Shown piece by piece: positions 7,742 through 17,320 of a DNA stretch of 64,000 nucleotides (position 1 is the first letter of the stretch; each line of letters starts with the position of its first letter). The position numbers and the translations under genes were made by a program. Source of the DNA: Rathayibacter rathayi (GTDB lineage Bacteria > Actinomycetota > Actinomycetes > Actinomycetales > Microbacteriaceae); assembly GCF_004011095.1 (NCBI RefSeq), contig NZ_CP028129.1, positions 1,302,001-1,366,000 of the forward strand, given 5' to 3'. The notes below the pieces were generated by a model. That model did not search any database, was not told the origin of the DNA, and saw only the letters and a program-made list of their open reading frames with translations.

Positions 7742-10297
7742 ATGACCCTCGCCGACCGCCTCCCCGCGAAGCCCGCCCTCGAGGGATTGGAGGGCTACTG
7801 GGGCCCGCGCTGGCAGGCAGACGGGACCTACCGGTTCGACCGCACCGGCCTCACCCGTGCCGACGTCTACTCGATCGACACCCCGCCGCCCACCGCCTCC
7901 GGTTCGCTGCACATCGGGCACGTCTTCTCGTACACGCACACCGATGTCGTGGCGCGGTTCCAGCGGATGCGCGGCAAGAAGATCTTCTACCCGATGGGCT
8001 GGGACGACAACGGTCTACCCACCGAGCGCCGCGTGCAGAACTACTACGGTGTGCGCTGCGACCCGACGCTGCCCTACCAGCCCGGCTTCACGCCTCCGTT
8101 TGAGGGCGGCGACACCAAGAGCAGCAAGGCGGCCGATCAGAAGCCGATCTCGCGCCGCAACTTCATCGAGCTGTGCGAGCGCCTCACCGTGGAGGACGAG
8201 AAGCAGTTCGAGGACGTCTGGCGGATGCTCGGGCTCTCGGTCGACTGGTCGCAGAGCTACCGCACCATCGGCGACGAGTCGCAGGTCGCCTCTCAGCGCG
8301 CGTTCCTGCGCAATCTTTCCCGAGGCGAGGCCTACCAGGCGCAGGCCCCGACGCTCTGGGACATCACCTTCCGCACCGCGGTTGCGCAGGCCGAGCTCGA
8401 GGACAAGGACCAGCCCGGCGCCTACCACCGACTCGGCTTTCACCGCGAGGGCGGCGAGGACGTCGTCATCGAGACGACCCGCCCGGAGCTGCTGCCCGCC
8501 TGTGTCGCCCTCGTCGCGCACCCCGACGACGAGCGCTACCAGGAGCTGTTCGGCACCACCGTCCGCACGCCACTCTTCGACGTCGAGGTCCCGGTGCTCG
8601 CGCACCACCTCGCGCAGAAGGACAAGGGCTCGGGTATCGCGATGATCTGCACCTTCGGTGACATCACAGACGTGGTGTGGTGGCGCGAGCTCGACCTGCC
8701 CAATCGCGCGATCATCGGTTTCGACGGCCGCCTCGTCTCGGAGGCGCCCGCTGCGATCACGGGCGACGCCGGCCGGGCCGCCTACGAGCAGCTCGCGGGC
8801 ACAACCGTCTTCTCGGCCAAACAGGCCGTCGTGGCGCTGCTCAAGGAGTCCGGCGAGATGATCGGCGACCCGCGCCCGATCACTCACCAGGTCAAATTCT
8901 TCGAGAAGGGCGACAAGCCGCTCGAGATCGTCTCGACCCGCCAGTGGTACATCAGCAACGGAGCTCGTGATGCGGCGCTCAAGGAGCGCCTGTTGGAGCT
9001 CGGCCGTGACGTGCGCTTCGTGCCCGAGTTCATGCGCGTCCGCTACGAGAACTGGGTGAACGGCCTCTCGGGCGACTGGCTGATTTCGCGCCAGCGCTTC
9101 TTCGGCGTGCCGATCCCGGTCTGGTACCCGCTCGACGGCGACGGCAATCCTGTCTTCGACTCGCCGATCGTGCCGGAGGAGGCGGCCCTGCCCGTGGATC
9201 CGTCCAGCGACCCCGCCCCCGGCTACTCCGAGGAGCAGCGCGGAGTCGCGGGCGGCTTCCAGGGCGAGCTCGACGTGATGGACACCTGGGCAACCTCCTC
9301 GTTGACCCCGCAGCTCGCGGGCGGCTGGGAGCGCGACGACGAGCTCTGGCAGCTGGTGGCGCCCTACGATCTGCGGCCCCAGGGCCAGGACATCATCCGC
9401 ACCTGGCTCTTTTCGACCCTCCTGCGCTCCCAGCTCGAGGACGGCCGCGCACCCTGGGGGAACGCCGCCGTCTCGGGCTTCATCGTCGACCCCGACCGCA
9501 AGAAGATGTCGAAGTCGAAGGGGAACGTGGTCACTCCGGCCGCGATGCTGGAGCAGCACGGCTCGGATGCAGTGCGCTACTGGGCCGCCTCCTCGCGGCT
9601 GGGCACCGACGCGGCCTTCGATCCGCAGAATCCGTCGCAGATCAAGATCGGCCGCCGCCTGGCCATCAAGATCCTCAATGCGGCGAAGTTCATCCACGGT
9701 TTCCCGCAGGCTGAGGGCGCCGAGGTCACGGATCCGCTTGACCTCAGCATGCTCGCCACCCTCGATACCGTGATCGCCGACGCGACGACGGCACTGGAGA
9801 ACTACGACCACGCCCGCGCCCTCGAGACGATGGAGGCGTTCTTCTGGACGTTCTGCGACGACTATCTGGAGCTGGTGAAGGAGCGTGCGTACAGCGCGCA
9901 CGGCGCCTCCGCCGCGGCCGCACTGCACCGCGCGCTCGATGTACTGCAGCGCCTGTTCGCACCGTTCCTGCCGTTCGCGACGGAGCAGACCTGGTCGTGG
10001 TCGCACGACGACTCGGTGCACCTGCGCCCGTGGCCGAGCGTCGAGGGCCTGGGCGGCGATCCCGCCGTGCTGGCCGCCGCGAGCTCGGTCCTCACGGCCG
10101 TCCGCCGCGCGAAGACCGACGCGAAGGCCTCGCAGAAGACGCCCGCCCGCTCGGCCACGGTCGTGGCTCCGGCCGAGCTCGTCGCGTCGCTGCGCCTCGC
10201 GGCCAGCGACCTCGCGGCGGTCGGGCGGATCGCGGCGCTCGATCTCGTGGAGGGCGACGCCCTCGCGGTGAGCATCGAGCTCGAGACCGAGGCGTAG
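7742..10297 (+). CDS. valS: Valyl-tRNA synthetase
   Basis: 851 residues from the ATG at 7742, with GGAG about 6 nt upstream; 27 nt of open frame before it is not used. Class I synthetase that charges tRNA-Val and hydrolyses Thr-tRNA-Val. HIGH is at 57-60 in TPPPTASGSLHIGHV, the editing domain occupies the middle third, and KMSKSKGNVV lies near 590. The anticodon-binding region follows. It is followed by a strong hairpin and a small gene. In mycobacteria valS sits ahead of folC-ndk; here ileS takes that place and valS is divergent, suggesting a local rearrangement. Confidence 0.97.
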   Translation: MTLADRLPAKPALEGLEGYWGPRWQADGTYRFDRTGLTRADVYSIDTPPPTASGSLHIGHVFSYTHTDVVARFQRMRGKKIFYPMGWDDNGLPTERRVQNYYGVRCDPTLPYQPGFTPPFEGGDTKSSKAADQKPISRRNFIELCERLTVEDEKQFEDVWRMLGLSVDWSQSYRTIGDESQVASQRAFLRNLSRGEAYQAQAPTLWDITFRTAVAQAELEDKDQPGAYHRLGFHREGGEDVVIETTRPELLPACVALVAHPDDERYQELFGTTVRTPLFDVEVPVLAHHLAQKDKGSGIAMICTFGDITDVVWWRELDLPNRAIIGFDGRLVSEAPAAITGDAGRAAYEQLAGTTVFSAKQAVVALLKESGEMIGDPRPITHQVKFFEKGDKPLEIVSTRQWYISNGARDAALKERLLELGRDVRFVPEFMRVRYENWVNGLSGDWLISRQRFFGVPIPVWYPLDGDGNPVFDSPIVPEEAALPVDPSSDPAPGYSEEQRGVAGGFQGELDVMDTWATSSLTPQLAGGWERDDELWQLVAPYDLRPQGQDIIRTWLFSTLLRSQLEDGRAPWGNAAVSGFIVDPDRKKMSKSKGNVVTPAAMLEQHGSDAVRYWAASSRLGTDAAFDPQNPSQIKIGRRLAIKILNAAKFIHGFPQAEGAEVTDPLDLSMLATLDTVIADATTALENYDHARALETMEAFFWTFCDDYLELVKERAYSAHGASAAAALHRALDVLQRLFAPFLPFATEQTWSWSHDDSVHLRPWPSVEGLGGDPAVLAAASSVLTAVRRAKTDAKASQKTPARSATVVAPAELVASLRLAASDLAAVGRIAALDLVEGDALAVSIELETEA

Positions 10298-10308
10298 CGC
10301 CCCTCCCC

Positions 10309-10334
10309 GGGAGGCGGGGACCGTCCCGCCTCCC
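10309..10334 (+). terminator. Terminator-like hairpin after valS
   Basis: GGGAGGCGGG (10309-10318) pairs with CCCGCCTCCC (10325-10334) around a 6-nt loop. No T-tract is present. It may separate valS from the small gene at 10358. Confidence 0.6.
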
Positions 10335-10357
10335 TCCGCATCGACGAGAGAACCCCC

Positions 10358-10627
10358 ATGCAGCTCGGAACCCGCTGGGCGATCGGCCAGGAGCCGCCGC
10401 ACACCCTTCCCGACATCGTGGTCACCGCGATCGGCGATGCCGAGCGCGAGCTCGGTGCGAACGGCACGGCGACCGCCGACTGGAGGTGGACGCTGACCTG
10501 GCTGGAGGGGAAGCCCGTCCTCGAGCTCGACGACGGCACGACGATCACCTACCGTCCCGACGAGGACGCTGCCGACATCAGCCAGCCGCAGGGCCGGGTC
10601 GAGAGCGAGGACGACGACTGGGGCTGA
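10358..10627 (+). CDS. Small acidic conserved hypothetical protein
   Basis: 89 residues beginning MQLGTRWAIGQEPP, with a purine-rich GAGAG stretch upstream of the ATG. It is soluble and acidic, with a C-terminus ending in DEDAAD...EDDDWG. There is a Trp-rich centre (ADWRWTLTWLEG) and a TTITYRP strand, suggesting a small beta-rich fold. I do not recognise a named family. It follows valS by 60 bp but is separated from it by a hairpin. Good codon use and a proper start make it a real gene; the function is unknown. Confidence 0.7.
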   Translation: MQLGTRWAIGQEPPHTLPDIVVTAIGDAERELGANGTATADWRWTLTWLEGKPVLELDDGTTITYRPDEDAADISQPQGRVESEDDDWG

Positions 10628-10631
10628 TCCA

Positions 10632-10660
10632 CGGCGTGGGATCGTGCGGCGTGGGATCGT
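10632..10660. repeat. 15-bp tandem duplication after the small gene
   Basis: CGGCGTGGGATCGT occurs at 10632-10645 and again, identical, at 10647-10660. It begins 5 bp after the stop codon of the gene ending at 10627. Confidence 0.8.
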
Positions 10661-10779
10661 CGTGAGAGCAGTCGGCGCACCGGAGCGGGGCGGCCCCGCT
10701 CGTGCAGCGCCGCCGTCGCCCAGGTCTCTCCGCTGGCGGGCCACACGGACCGAGCCCTGCCCGCCCGCCGCGGTCTGCT

Positions 10780-11925
10780 CTAGCGACGCCTTGGGACGAG
10801 CCAGGCCAGGAGGACGAGCCCGATGACCAGCCCCCAGAAGGCGGAGCCGATCCCGGCGATCGTCGTGCCGGAGGCGGTGACCAGGAGGGTCGCGGCCGCC
10901 GGCAGCCTCAGCCGTGCGTCCTCCACGGCGGCCTGCACTGCCGAGACGAACACGCCCAGCAGGGCCAGCCCGGCGACGGCCTCGATCAGCAGCGGGCTCG
11001 CGGAGGACACCAGCGCGGCGGCCGCCCCCGCGAACACGCCGAGCACGAGGTAGGAGACGCCGGCCGAGACCGAGGCGATCCAGCGCTGCTCCGGCCGCGG
11101 CGACGCCTCGGGGCCCGCCGTCAGCGCGGCGCTGAGTGCGGCGTAGTTGATCGGCACTCCCCCGAAGACGGCGGAGACCGCAGAGAGGGCGCCGGTTGAG
11201 ACGATCGCCGGCCGCGAGTGAGCCGCGTAGCCGAAGCTCGACAGCACCGCGATGCCCGGGATGTTCTGCCCGGCCATCGTCACGACGTAGAGCGGCAGGC
11301 CGATCCCCACCATCGCGCCGATGTCGAACACCGGAGCCACGAACTGCGGCACCGGCAGCAGCGGAGCACGCGCCAGCGCGGCGCCGTCCGTCACCAGGAG
11401 CAGCACGATCGCGAGCGCGATCGACGCCGGCACCGCCCAGCGTGGCAGCAAGCGTGTGAGCAGCAGCCAGAGCAGGATCACCGGCAGCGCGAGCGCGGGA
11501 TTTTCGACCGCCGCCCGTACCGGCGCCAGGACGAGGGAGAAGAGGATGCCTGCGAGCATCGCGTTCGCGAGCGGGCGCGGGATGCGCGCCACGAGCCTCC
11601 CGAGCGCCGGCCACAACCCGGTGACCACGAGCAGAGCGGAGGCGACCAGGAAGGCGCCGACGGCTCGATCGAAACCACCGGGGAGCGTCGCGGTAGCGGC
11701 TAGCAGGGCAGCGCCCGGAGTGCTCCAGGCGAAGGTCATCGGTACGCGGTAGCGGAGGCTCAGGGCGATGCAGAGCACGCCCTGCAGCACACAGACCGCG
11801 AGCAGGCCTGACGCGGCTTGCGCATCGGTGGCTCCGACCGCGACGACTCCGGCGAGCACGATCGCGAACGAGCTGGAGAAGCCGGTGAGGGCGGCGACGA
11901 CCCCGGCGAGCAGCGGCTGAACGAT
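10780..11925 (-). CDS. BenE-type benzoate/proton symporter family transporter, non-standard start
   Basis: 381 residues if translation starts at the ATC at 11925. About 11-12 hydrophobic spans; the region VFGGVPINYAALSAALTAG matches the conserved BenE segment. BenE proteins import benzoate with protons, although no catabolic genes are adjacent. The first standard start in frame is GTG 11859, but that removes 22 residues containing most of helix 1 (ALTGFSSSFAIVLAG). A strong ribosome binding site, GGGGAGG (11938-11932), sits exactly 6 nt before ATC 11925, and the frame is closed by TGA just upstream. Either ATC is used, or the usual ATG has mutated and expression is weak. Confidence 0.8.
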   Translation of the reverse strand: MVQPLLAGVVAALTGFSSSFAIVLAGVVAVGATDAQAASGLLAVCVLQGVLCIALSLRYRVPMTFAWSTPGAALLAATATLPGGFDRAVGAFLVASALLVVTGLWPALGRLVARIPRPLANAMLAGILFSLVLAPVRAAVENPALALPVILLWLLLTRLLPRWAVPASIALAIVLLLVTDGAALARAPLLPVPQFVAPVFDIGAMVGIGLPLYVVTMAGQNIPGIAVLSSFGYAAHSRPAIVSTGALSAVSAVFGGVPINYAALSAALTAGPEASPRPEQRWIASVSAGVSYLVLGVFAGAAAALVSSASPLLIEAVAGLALLGVFVSAVQAAVEDARLRLPAAATLLVTASGTTIAGIGSAFWGLVIGLVLLAWLVPRRR

Positions 11926-12070
11926 GGCGAGCCTCCCCGGGCGTCAGCCGGAAGCCGCCGACCCCCGGGCACACCTGCTGTGCACTCCGCCAGAGTAGGG
12001 AGGCGGGAGTCTCGGGCCCGTCGACCTGCCGGGCCAATCACGGTGAACTGGCGCGGTGGAGCGAGAATGC

Positions 12071-13348
12071 CTAGGCGCTCTTCTCTTGACGGCGCGGGGC
12101 ATGCGGCACGATCGTCGGCGCAGCATTGTCGAGAACAGCCGCCCGGGTGACGACGACGCGCGCCACCTCGTCGGAAGAGGGCACCTCGAACATGATCGGG
12201 CCCAGCACCTCCTCGAGGATCGCGCGCAGCCCGCGGGCGCCGGTCTGGCGCAGGACCGCCAGGTCGGCGATGGCCTCGAGTGCACCGCGGTCGAACTCGA
12301 GTTCGACGCCATCGATCTCGAACATCCGCTGGTACTGCTTCACGAGTGCGTTACGCGGCTCGGTGAGGATCTGCATCAGTGCATGCTGGTCCAGCTGCGT
12401 GACCGTGGTGACGACGGGAAGACGTCCGATGAACTCGGGGATCAGTCCGAACTTGTGCAGGTCCTCTGGGAGCACCTCACTGAAGATGTTGATCTCGTCG
12501 TCCTTGTTGTGCAGCGGAGCTCCAAAGCCGATACCGCGCTTGCCCGCCCGCGACGAAATGATGTCCTCGAGGCCGGCGAAGGCGCCGGCCACGATGAAGA
12601 GGACGTTCGTCGTGTCGATCTGGATGAACTCCTGATGCGGGTGCTTCCGCCCGCCCTGCGGCGGCACCGAGGCCACGGTTCCCTCGAGGATCTTCAGCAA
12701 TGCCTGCTGAACTCCCTCGCCCGAGACATCGCGAGTGATGGAGGGGTTCTCGGCCTTCCGCGCGATCTTGTCGACTTCGTCGATGTAAATGATGCCCGTC
12801 TCGGCGCGCTTCACGTCGTAATCGGCGGCCTGAATGAGCTTGAGCAGGATGTTCTCGACGTCCTCGCCCACATAGCCCGCCTCGGTGAGGGCCGTCGCAT
12901 CGGCGACCGCGAAGGGAACGTTGAGCCGTTTAGCGAGGGTTTGAGCGAGGTAGGTCTTACCGCAACCGGTGGGCCCGATGAGCAGAATGTTGCTCTTGGC
13001 GATCTCGACCTCGTCGTGGATCGCGTCGGCGGCCGTGATGGTGTTGCGGGCACGCACTCGCTTGTAATGGTTGTAGACCGCGACGGCGAGGGCCTTCTTG
13101 GCCTGCTCCTGCCCGATGACGTACTCCTCGAGGAAGCCGAAGATCTCCTTTGGCTTCGGCAGGTCGAACTCGTGGCTCGTCTCCTCGCTCGACTCGGAGA
13201 GGCGCTCCTCGATGATCTCGTTGCAGAGTTCGACGCACTCGTCGCAGATGTAGACGCCCGGTCCTGCGATGAGCTGCTGAACCTGCTTCTGACTCTTGCC
13301 GCAGAAGGAGCACTTCAGCAGGTCGGCGCTTTCGCCAATACGTGCCAC
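12071..13348 (-). CDS. clpX: ATP-dependent Clp protease, unfoldase subunit ClpX
   Basis: 425 residues from the GTG at 13348, which gives the normal [17 protein letters not shown] N-terminus; the longer open frame is not used. It unfolds tagged proteins and feeds them to ClpP. Zinc-finger cysteines are at 13, 16, 35 and 38; the Walker A motif GPTGCGKT is at 125-132; [11 protein letters not shown] is the Walker B region; and the ClpP-docking IGF loop is in KRGIGFGA. It lies downstream of clpP1-clpP2 on the same strand but behind a 17-bp terminator hairpin, so it probably has its own promoter. Confidence 0.97.
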   Translation of the reverse strand: MARIGESADLLKCSFCGKSQKQVQQLIAGPGVYICDECVELCNEIIEERLSESSEETSHEFDLPKPKEIFGFLEEYVIGQEQAKKALAVAVYNHYKRVRARNTITAADAIHDEVEIAKSNILLIGPTGCGKTYLAQTLAKRLNVPFAVADATALTEAGYVGEDVENILLKLIQAADYDVKRAETGIIYIDEVDKIARKAENPSITRDVSGEGVQQALLKILEGTVASVPPQGGRKHPHQEFIQIDTTNVLFIVAGAFAGLEDIISSRAGKRGIGFGAPLHNKDDEINIFSEVLPEDLHKFGLIPEFIGRLPVVTTVTQLDQHALMQILTEPRNALVKQYQRMFEIDGVELEFDRGALEAIADLAVLRQTGARGLRAILEEVLGPIMFEVPSSDEVARVVVTRAAVLDNAAPTIVPHAPRRQEKSA

Positions 13349-13539
13349 GGGAATGCCCCACTTCCTTGTCGTGCGTCTGTCGAGTCGAACTCCGGAGCCC
13401 GGGGCCACGGCGAGTGTGAGCGGGACGATCCCCTCGGACACTGCTCCGAGCCTAGCCGCTGAGCCGCGGACGCTCGGTAGGCGGGCCGGATTCGCCGTGC
13501 CTTGTGACTCGCGTGGCGCTTTGCTACGGGGCCGGGGCG

Positions 13540-13593
13540 GACGCGGAAGGGGCCGGGCAGCGGATCACTCCGCCTTCCGGCCCCTTCCGCGTC
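13540..13593 (-). terminator. Strong terminator after clpP2
   Basis: A perfect 17-bp stem (13540-13556 with 13577-13593) and 20-nt loop begins 5 nt past the clpP2 stop. It separates the clpP1-clpP2 operon from clpX. Confidence 0.75.
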
Positions 13594-13598
13594 GGGTC

Positions 13599-14264
13599 TC
13601 AGGCCGTGAGAGCCGGCAGACTCTTGCGGCTGGTGAGGACCTGGTCGATCAACCCGTACTCGAGCGCGTCGCTCGCACCGAGGATCTTGTCGCGGTCGAT
13701 GTCCTTCTTGACCTGCTCGATCGAGCGGTTCGAGTGACTCGACAGCGTCTCCTCGAGCCACTCGCGCATGCGCATGATTTCGGCGGCCTGGATCTCGATG
13801 TCCGAGGCCTGGCCTCCGCCCTGCTGCACGGCGGGCTGGTGGATGAGGATGCGCGCGTTCGGCAGGGCGAGGCGCTTGCCCGGCGTGCCCGCGGCAGTCA
13901 GTACGGCAGCTGCGGAGGCGGCCTGGCCGAGCACGACCGTCTGGATGTGCGGGCGGATGTACTGCATCGTGTCGTAGATGGCCGTCATCGCGGTGAAGGA
14001 GCCGCCGGGCGAATTGATGTACATCACGATGTCGCGGTCCGGGTCCTGGCTCTCCAGGACGAGGAGCTGGGCCATGATGTCGTCCGCGGAGGCGTCGTCG
14101 ACCTGCACGCCGAGGAAGATGATGCGGTCCTCGAAGAGCTTCGCGTACGGGTCCTGGCGCTTGTAGCCGTAGGCCGTGCGCTCCTCGAACGTGGGCAGGA
14201 TGTAGCGCGAGGACGGTGCGGCTCCGGAGCCGAACGCCGTTCCGCCGAAGGTGGGTGTGGTCAT
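13599..14264 (-). CDS. clpP2: ATP-dependent Clp protease proteolytic subunit ClpP2
   Basis: 221 residues from the ATG at 14264 (CAGGAA site upstream). Serine peptidase subunit of the mixed ClpP1P2 barrel known in actinobacteria. The nucleophile is Ser117 in GQAASAAA, the base is His142 in ILIHQP, and the Asp lies near 190 (KKDIDRDK). The extended N-terminus ([20 protein letters not shown]) is typical of ClpP2 rather than ClpP1. It starts 34 nt after the clpP1 stop, so the two are co-transcribed, and a strong hairpin ends the operon. Confidence 0.96.
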   Translation of the reverse strand: MTTPTFGGTAFGSGAAPSSRYILPTFEERTAYGYKRQDPYAKLFEDRIIFLGVQVDDASADDIMAQLLVLESQDPDRDIVMYINSPGGSFTAMTAIYDTMQYIRPHIQTVVLGQAASAAAVLTAAGTPGKRLALPNARILIHQPAVQQGGGQASDIEIQAAEIMRMREWLEETLSSHSNRSIEQVKKDIDRDKILGASDALEYGLIDQVLTSRKSLPALTA

Positions 14265-14298
14265 TGTCTGTTCCTGATCTCTCGGCGCGTTCGGTGGA

Positions 14299-14889
14299 CT
14301 ACTCGTCGATGGCGGTTCCGCCACCGCCGGCCACGTCGGTCGCCGAGGAGCGGATGTGGTCGACGAAGCCGTAGGCCAGAGCCTCCTCGGCGCTGAACCA
14401 GCGGTCGCGGTCGCCGTCCTCATTAACCTGCTCGACGGTCTTGCCGGTCGCCTTGGCGGTGATCTCGGCGAGGCGCTTCTTCATGTCGAGGATGAGCTGC
14501 GCCTGGGTCTGGATGTCGGAGGCGGTACCGCCGAAGCCGCCGTGCGGCTGGTGGAGGAGCACCCGCGCGTTCGGGGTGATGTAGCGCTTGCCCTGGGTTC
14601 CGGCGGTGAGGAGCAGCTGGCCCATCGAGGCCGCCATTCCGATACCCACGGTCACGATGTCGTTCGGGACGAACTGCATCGTGTCGTAGATCGCCATGCC
14701 CGCGGTGATCGAGCCGCCGGGCGAGTTGATGTAGAGGTAGATGTCCCGCTCGGAGTCCTCGGCTGCCAGGAGCAGGAGCTTCGCAGCGATCTCGTTCGCG
14801 TTCTCGTCGCGCACCTCGGAACCGAGCCAGATGATCCGGTCCTTCAGCAGGCGGTCGAAAACACTGTTGGGCATAACCATGTCGGCCAT
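14299..14889 (-). CDS. clpP1: ATP-dependent Clp protease proteolytic subunit ClpP1
   Basis: 196 residues from the ATG at 14889, with GGAG 6 nt upstream; an internal ATG 9 nt later is less likely. Serine peptidase subunit that forms the mixed ClpP1P2 particle with ClpP2. Ser88 in GMAASMG and His113 in LLHQPHGG are the catalytic pair visible, with Asp in the EDGDRDRW segment. First gene of the clpP1-clpP2 operon; the tig gene lies upstream on the same strand but is separated by a hairpin and a 30-bp duplicated segment. Confidence 0.96.
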   Translation of the reverse strand: MADMVMPNSVFDRLLKDRIIWLGSEVRDENANEIAAKLLLLAAEDSERDIYLYINSPGGSITAGMAIYDTMQFVPNDIVTVGIGMAASMGQLLLTAGTQGKRYITPNARVLLHQPHGGFGGTASDIQTQAQLILDMKKRLAEITAKATGKTVEQVNEDGDRDRWFSAEEALAYGFVDHIRSSATDVAGGGGTAIDE

Positions 14890-14953
14890 GTATTGCTCCG
14901 TTTCAGTTGTCGCTTCGGAGGCGAATCTATCGGACGGCACCAGAGGGATCCGG

Positions 14954-15009
14954 CCGTGTTCGCCGGGGGCGGAGCGGAGTCGCCCGTGTTCGCCCGCGGC
15001 GGAGCGGAG
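14954..15009. repeat. 30-bp period tandem duplication upstream of clpP1
   Basis: CCGTGTTCGCC followed by a GC run and GCGGAGCGGAG appears at 14954-14979 and again at 14984-15009, with only a few differences in the middle. It lies in the clpP1 leader/promoter region and may alter promoter spacing. Confidence 0.75.
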
Positions 15010-15022
15010 CCCCACCGACGAA

Positions 15023-15059
15023 AGGAGCCGCCCTCCGACGAATCGGGGGGGCGGCTCCT
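15023..15059 (-). terminator. tig: Terminator after tig
   Basis: AGGAGCCGCCC (15023-15033) pairs perfectly with GGGCGGCTCCT (15049-15059) around a 15-nt loop. It begins 18 nt after the tig stop codon. Confidence 0.7.
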
Positions 15060-15076
15060 GGTCGTGCTCGCGGAGA

Positions 15077-16567
15077 CTACTCGGCGGCGGGGGTCTCCTC
15101 GGTGGCAGCGGCGACCTTCTTCTTCGCGGGCGCACGCTTCTTCTTGGGGGCCGGGGCGGGCACCTCGTCCGCGGCGGGCTCGGCGGGCACCTCGGCGTCG
15201 GCGGCGGCCTGGGCCTCCTCGACGACCTCGGTTTCCTCGGAGGTGACGGACTCGGCGGACTCATCGGAGGTCTCGCCGGCCTCATCGTCACCGGGGACCG
15301 CGGTGAACGCGGTGAGGTCGACGGCGTTGCCCTCGGTGTCAGTGACCTTCGCCTTGCCCAGGACGATCGCGAGCGCCTTGTTGCGCGCGACCTCGCCGAC
15401 CATCTGGCCGATCTGGTTGTTCTCGGACAGGACCTTAATGAACTCGCTCGGCTCCATGCCGTACTGCGCAGCACCCTGGATCAGGTACTGCGTGAGCTCG
15501 TCCTGGCTGACCTGGACCTTCTCCTGCTCGACGATGTGGTCGAGAAGGATTTGCGTCCTGAAGGTCTTCTCGCTGGCCTCCGTGACCTCGGCGCGGTGCT
15601 CGTCGTCCTCGAGGCGGTTCTCGCCCTCGAGGTGGCGGTGCACCTCGTCCTCGACGAGACCGGCCGGCACGGGGACCTCGACGAGGGCGAGCAGCGCCTC
15701 GACGAGCTTCTCGCGAGCCTCGCCGCCCTGGCCGAAGGTCTTCTGCTGAGCGGACTGTGCCGTGAGCGACTCGCGCAGCTCGGCGATCGTGTCGAACTCG
15801 CTGGCGATCTGAGCGAAGTCGTCGTCGCCATCCGGCAGCTCGCGCTCCTTGACGGCGGTGAGGGTGACCGCGATCTCGGCCTGCTCGCCGGCGTGGTCGC
15901 CTCCGAGCAGCGGGGCGGTGAAGGTGGTGCTCTCCCCGGCGGTCAGCGAGTCGAGCGCCTCGTCGATGCCCTCGATCAGCTCGCCCGAACCGAGTTCGTA
16001 GGAAATGGCGTTGGCGGAGTCGACCTCGACCCCGTCGATGGTGGCGACCAGGTCGATCTGCGCGAAGTCACCGGTCGTCGCCGGGCGGTCGACGGTAACC
16101 AGAGTGCCGAATCGGCTACGGAGCTTGTCCAGCTCGGCGTCGACATCGGTGTCGGTGACCCCTGCCGCGTCGACGGTCAGCTCGATGCCGTCGTAGTCCG
16201 GGATGGTGATCTCGGGGCGCACATCGACCTCAATGGCGAGTTCGAGGTCGCCGGTGAAGTCCTTATCGCTCGGCCAGGCGAGGATGTCGGCCTGCGGACG
16301 GCCCAGGGGGCGGACCTCGGTCTCGCGAACGGCCTCACGGTAAAAGCCGTCCAGACCCTCGTTGACCGCGTGCTCGAGCACGGCCGCCTTGCCGACGCGC
16401 TGATCGACGATCGCGGGAGGGACCTTGCCCTTGCGGAAGCCGGGGACGGTGATCTGCTCGGCGATGTGGCCATAGGCGTGCGTGATGCTGGGGCCGAGTT
16501 CGTCCGGGGTGACCGAAATCGCGAGCTTCACGCGGGTCGGGCTCAGCTGTTCTACCGTGGTCTTCAC
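15077..16567 (-). CDS. tig: Trigger factor, ribosome-bound chaperone and prolyl isomerase
   Basis: 496 residues from GTG 16567 with AGGAGA about 10 nt upstream. It binds the ribosome exit tunnel, guards new chains and isomerises proline bonds. The ribosome-docking motif GFRKGKVP is at 43-50; the FKBP-like domain occupies the middle (around residues 160-245); the helical chaperone arms follow. After about residue 435 comes a low-complexity tail, first acidic (Glu/Asp/Ser) and then Ala/Lys/Pro-rich ([13 protein letters not shown]), which is longer than in E. coli (432 residues) but common in actinobacteria. It is upstream of clpP1 and downstream of tRNA-Pro on the same strand. Confidence 0.96.
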   Translation of the reverse strand: MKTTVEQLSPTRVKLAISVTPDELGPSITHAYGHIAEQITVPGFRKGKVPPAIVDQRVGKAAVLEHAVNEGLDGFYREAVRETEVRPLGRPQADILAWPSDKDFTGDLELAIEVDVRPEITIPDYDGIELTVDAAGVTDTDVDAELDKLRSRFGTLVTVDRPATTGDFAQIDLVATIDGVEVDSANAISYELGSGELIEGIDEALDSLTAGESTTFTAPLLGGDHAGEQAEIAVTLTAVKERELPDGDDDFAQIASEFDTIAELRESLTAQSAQQKTFGQGGEAREKLVEALLALVEVPVPAGLVEDEVHRHLEGENRLEDDEHRAEVTEASEKTFRTQILLDHIVEQEKVQVSQDELTQYLIQGAAQYGMEPSEFIKVLSENNQIGQMVGEVARNKALAIVLGKAKVTDTEGNAVDLTAFTAVPGDDEAGETSDESAESVTSEETEVVEEAQAAADAEVPAEPAADEVPAPAPKKKRAPAKKKVAAATEETPAAE

Positions 16568-16647
16568 GTGAGGGGATCTCCTGTGCTGGTTGGTGTCGGC
16601 GCCGGATGACGGTCGTCACGGGTCGATGTCGTCACGATGAGTACTCG

Positions 16648-16725
16648 TGGTCGGGGCGACAGGATTCGAACCTGCGACCTCCCGCTCCCAAAGCGGGCGC
16701 TCTAGCCAAGCTGAGCTACGCCCCG
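16648..16725 (-). tRNA. tRNA-Pro (anticodon TGG)
   Basis: The 7-bp acceptor stem CGGGGCG/CGCCCCG closes fully, the anticodon loop TTTGGGA gives TGG, the T arm is GCAGG-TTCGAAT-CCTGT, the discriminator is A, and the 3' CCA is encoded (plus-strand TGG at 16648-16650). It lies 80 nt upstream of tig on the same strand. A candidate TACACT -10 box is at 16820-16815. Confidence 0.97.
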
Positions 16726-16996
16726 GATTGCGCGGGCCTGGGCACCGTGCATGAGACTCTCGTCGAACCCTCCCCGCACGTCCGCTCGCGCGACACGCCG
16801 AAATGGCCTTCACAAGTGTACTGCACGGCGGCCACTGCGACCGGAACGGCGCGGCAGTGGCCCGCGGGCCGGTCACAGCCCCGGTCGTGGCGCTCTTCAC
16901 GGCAGTGCTCCCGGCCCTCGCGTGATGTACTACGCTGTCCTGGTGCCCGGTCGTGAGATCGGTCCGCGCCGATCGCAGCCCTCAGGTCGCCGATTC

Positions 16997-17067
16997 GGGG
17001 CTGTAGCTTAGTGGTAAAGCCTCTGTCTTCCAAACAGATGATGCGAGTTCGATTCTCGTCAGCCCCT
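16997..17067 (+). tRNA. tRNA-Gly (anticodon TCC)
   Basis: Acceptor stem GGGGCTG/CAGCCCC, anticodon stem CTCTG... with loop CTTCCAA giving TCC, T loop TTCGATT, discriminator T. The 3' CCA is not encoded (CCG follows). Divergent from tRNA-Pro; the 270-bp region between them holds promoters only, for example TACGCT near 16929. Confidence 0.96.
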
Positions 17068-17280
17068 CCGTCTTCTCCTCCGCCACTCCTCGGTTCCCCC
17101 GTCGAGGCGGCATCGCGATGCGCTCCGCGCCTGATCCCGCCGCTGCCCGGCCGCACGATCGAACGACGACCCCCGCAGGTCCGACACTGACCCCTCGTTT
17201 GCGGGACATATGACTGTCCTGTCCCCGTTTCAGTGACCTGATTGTGATGATCGACCAGGCGGCTCGGAACCCCTCCCCGC

Positions 17281-17306
17281 CGCGATCAGTAACCGCGATC
17301 AGTAAC
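17281..17306. repeat. 13-bp tandem repeat before the Tat-exported gene
   Basis: CGCGATCAGTAAC is present twice in direct succession (17281-17293 and 17294-17306), immediately before the AAGGAG ribosome binding site of the next gene. Confidence 0.8.
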
Positions 17307-17320
17307 AAGGAGAACGCTGA

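Noticed and set aside
8015..12037. A 1340-codon open frame on the minus strand covering valS and beyond
   Set aside because: It is antisense to valS and runs into BenE in another frame; the product is Arg/Ala/Gly-rich with no domain. Long spurious frames are common in GC-rich DNA.
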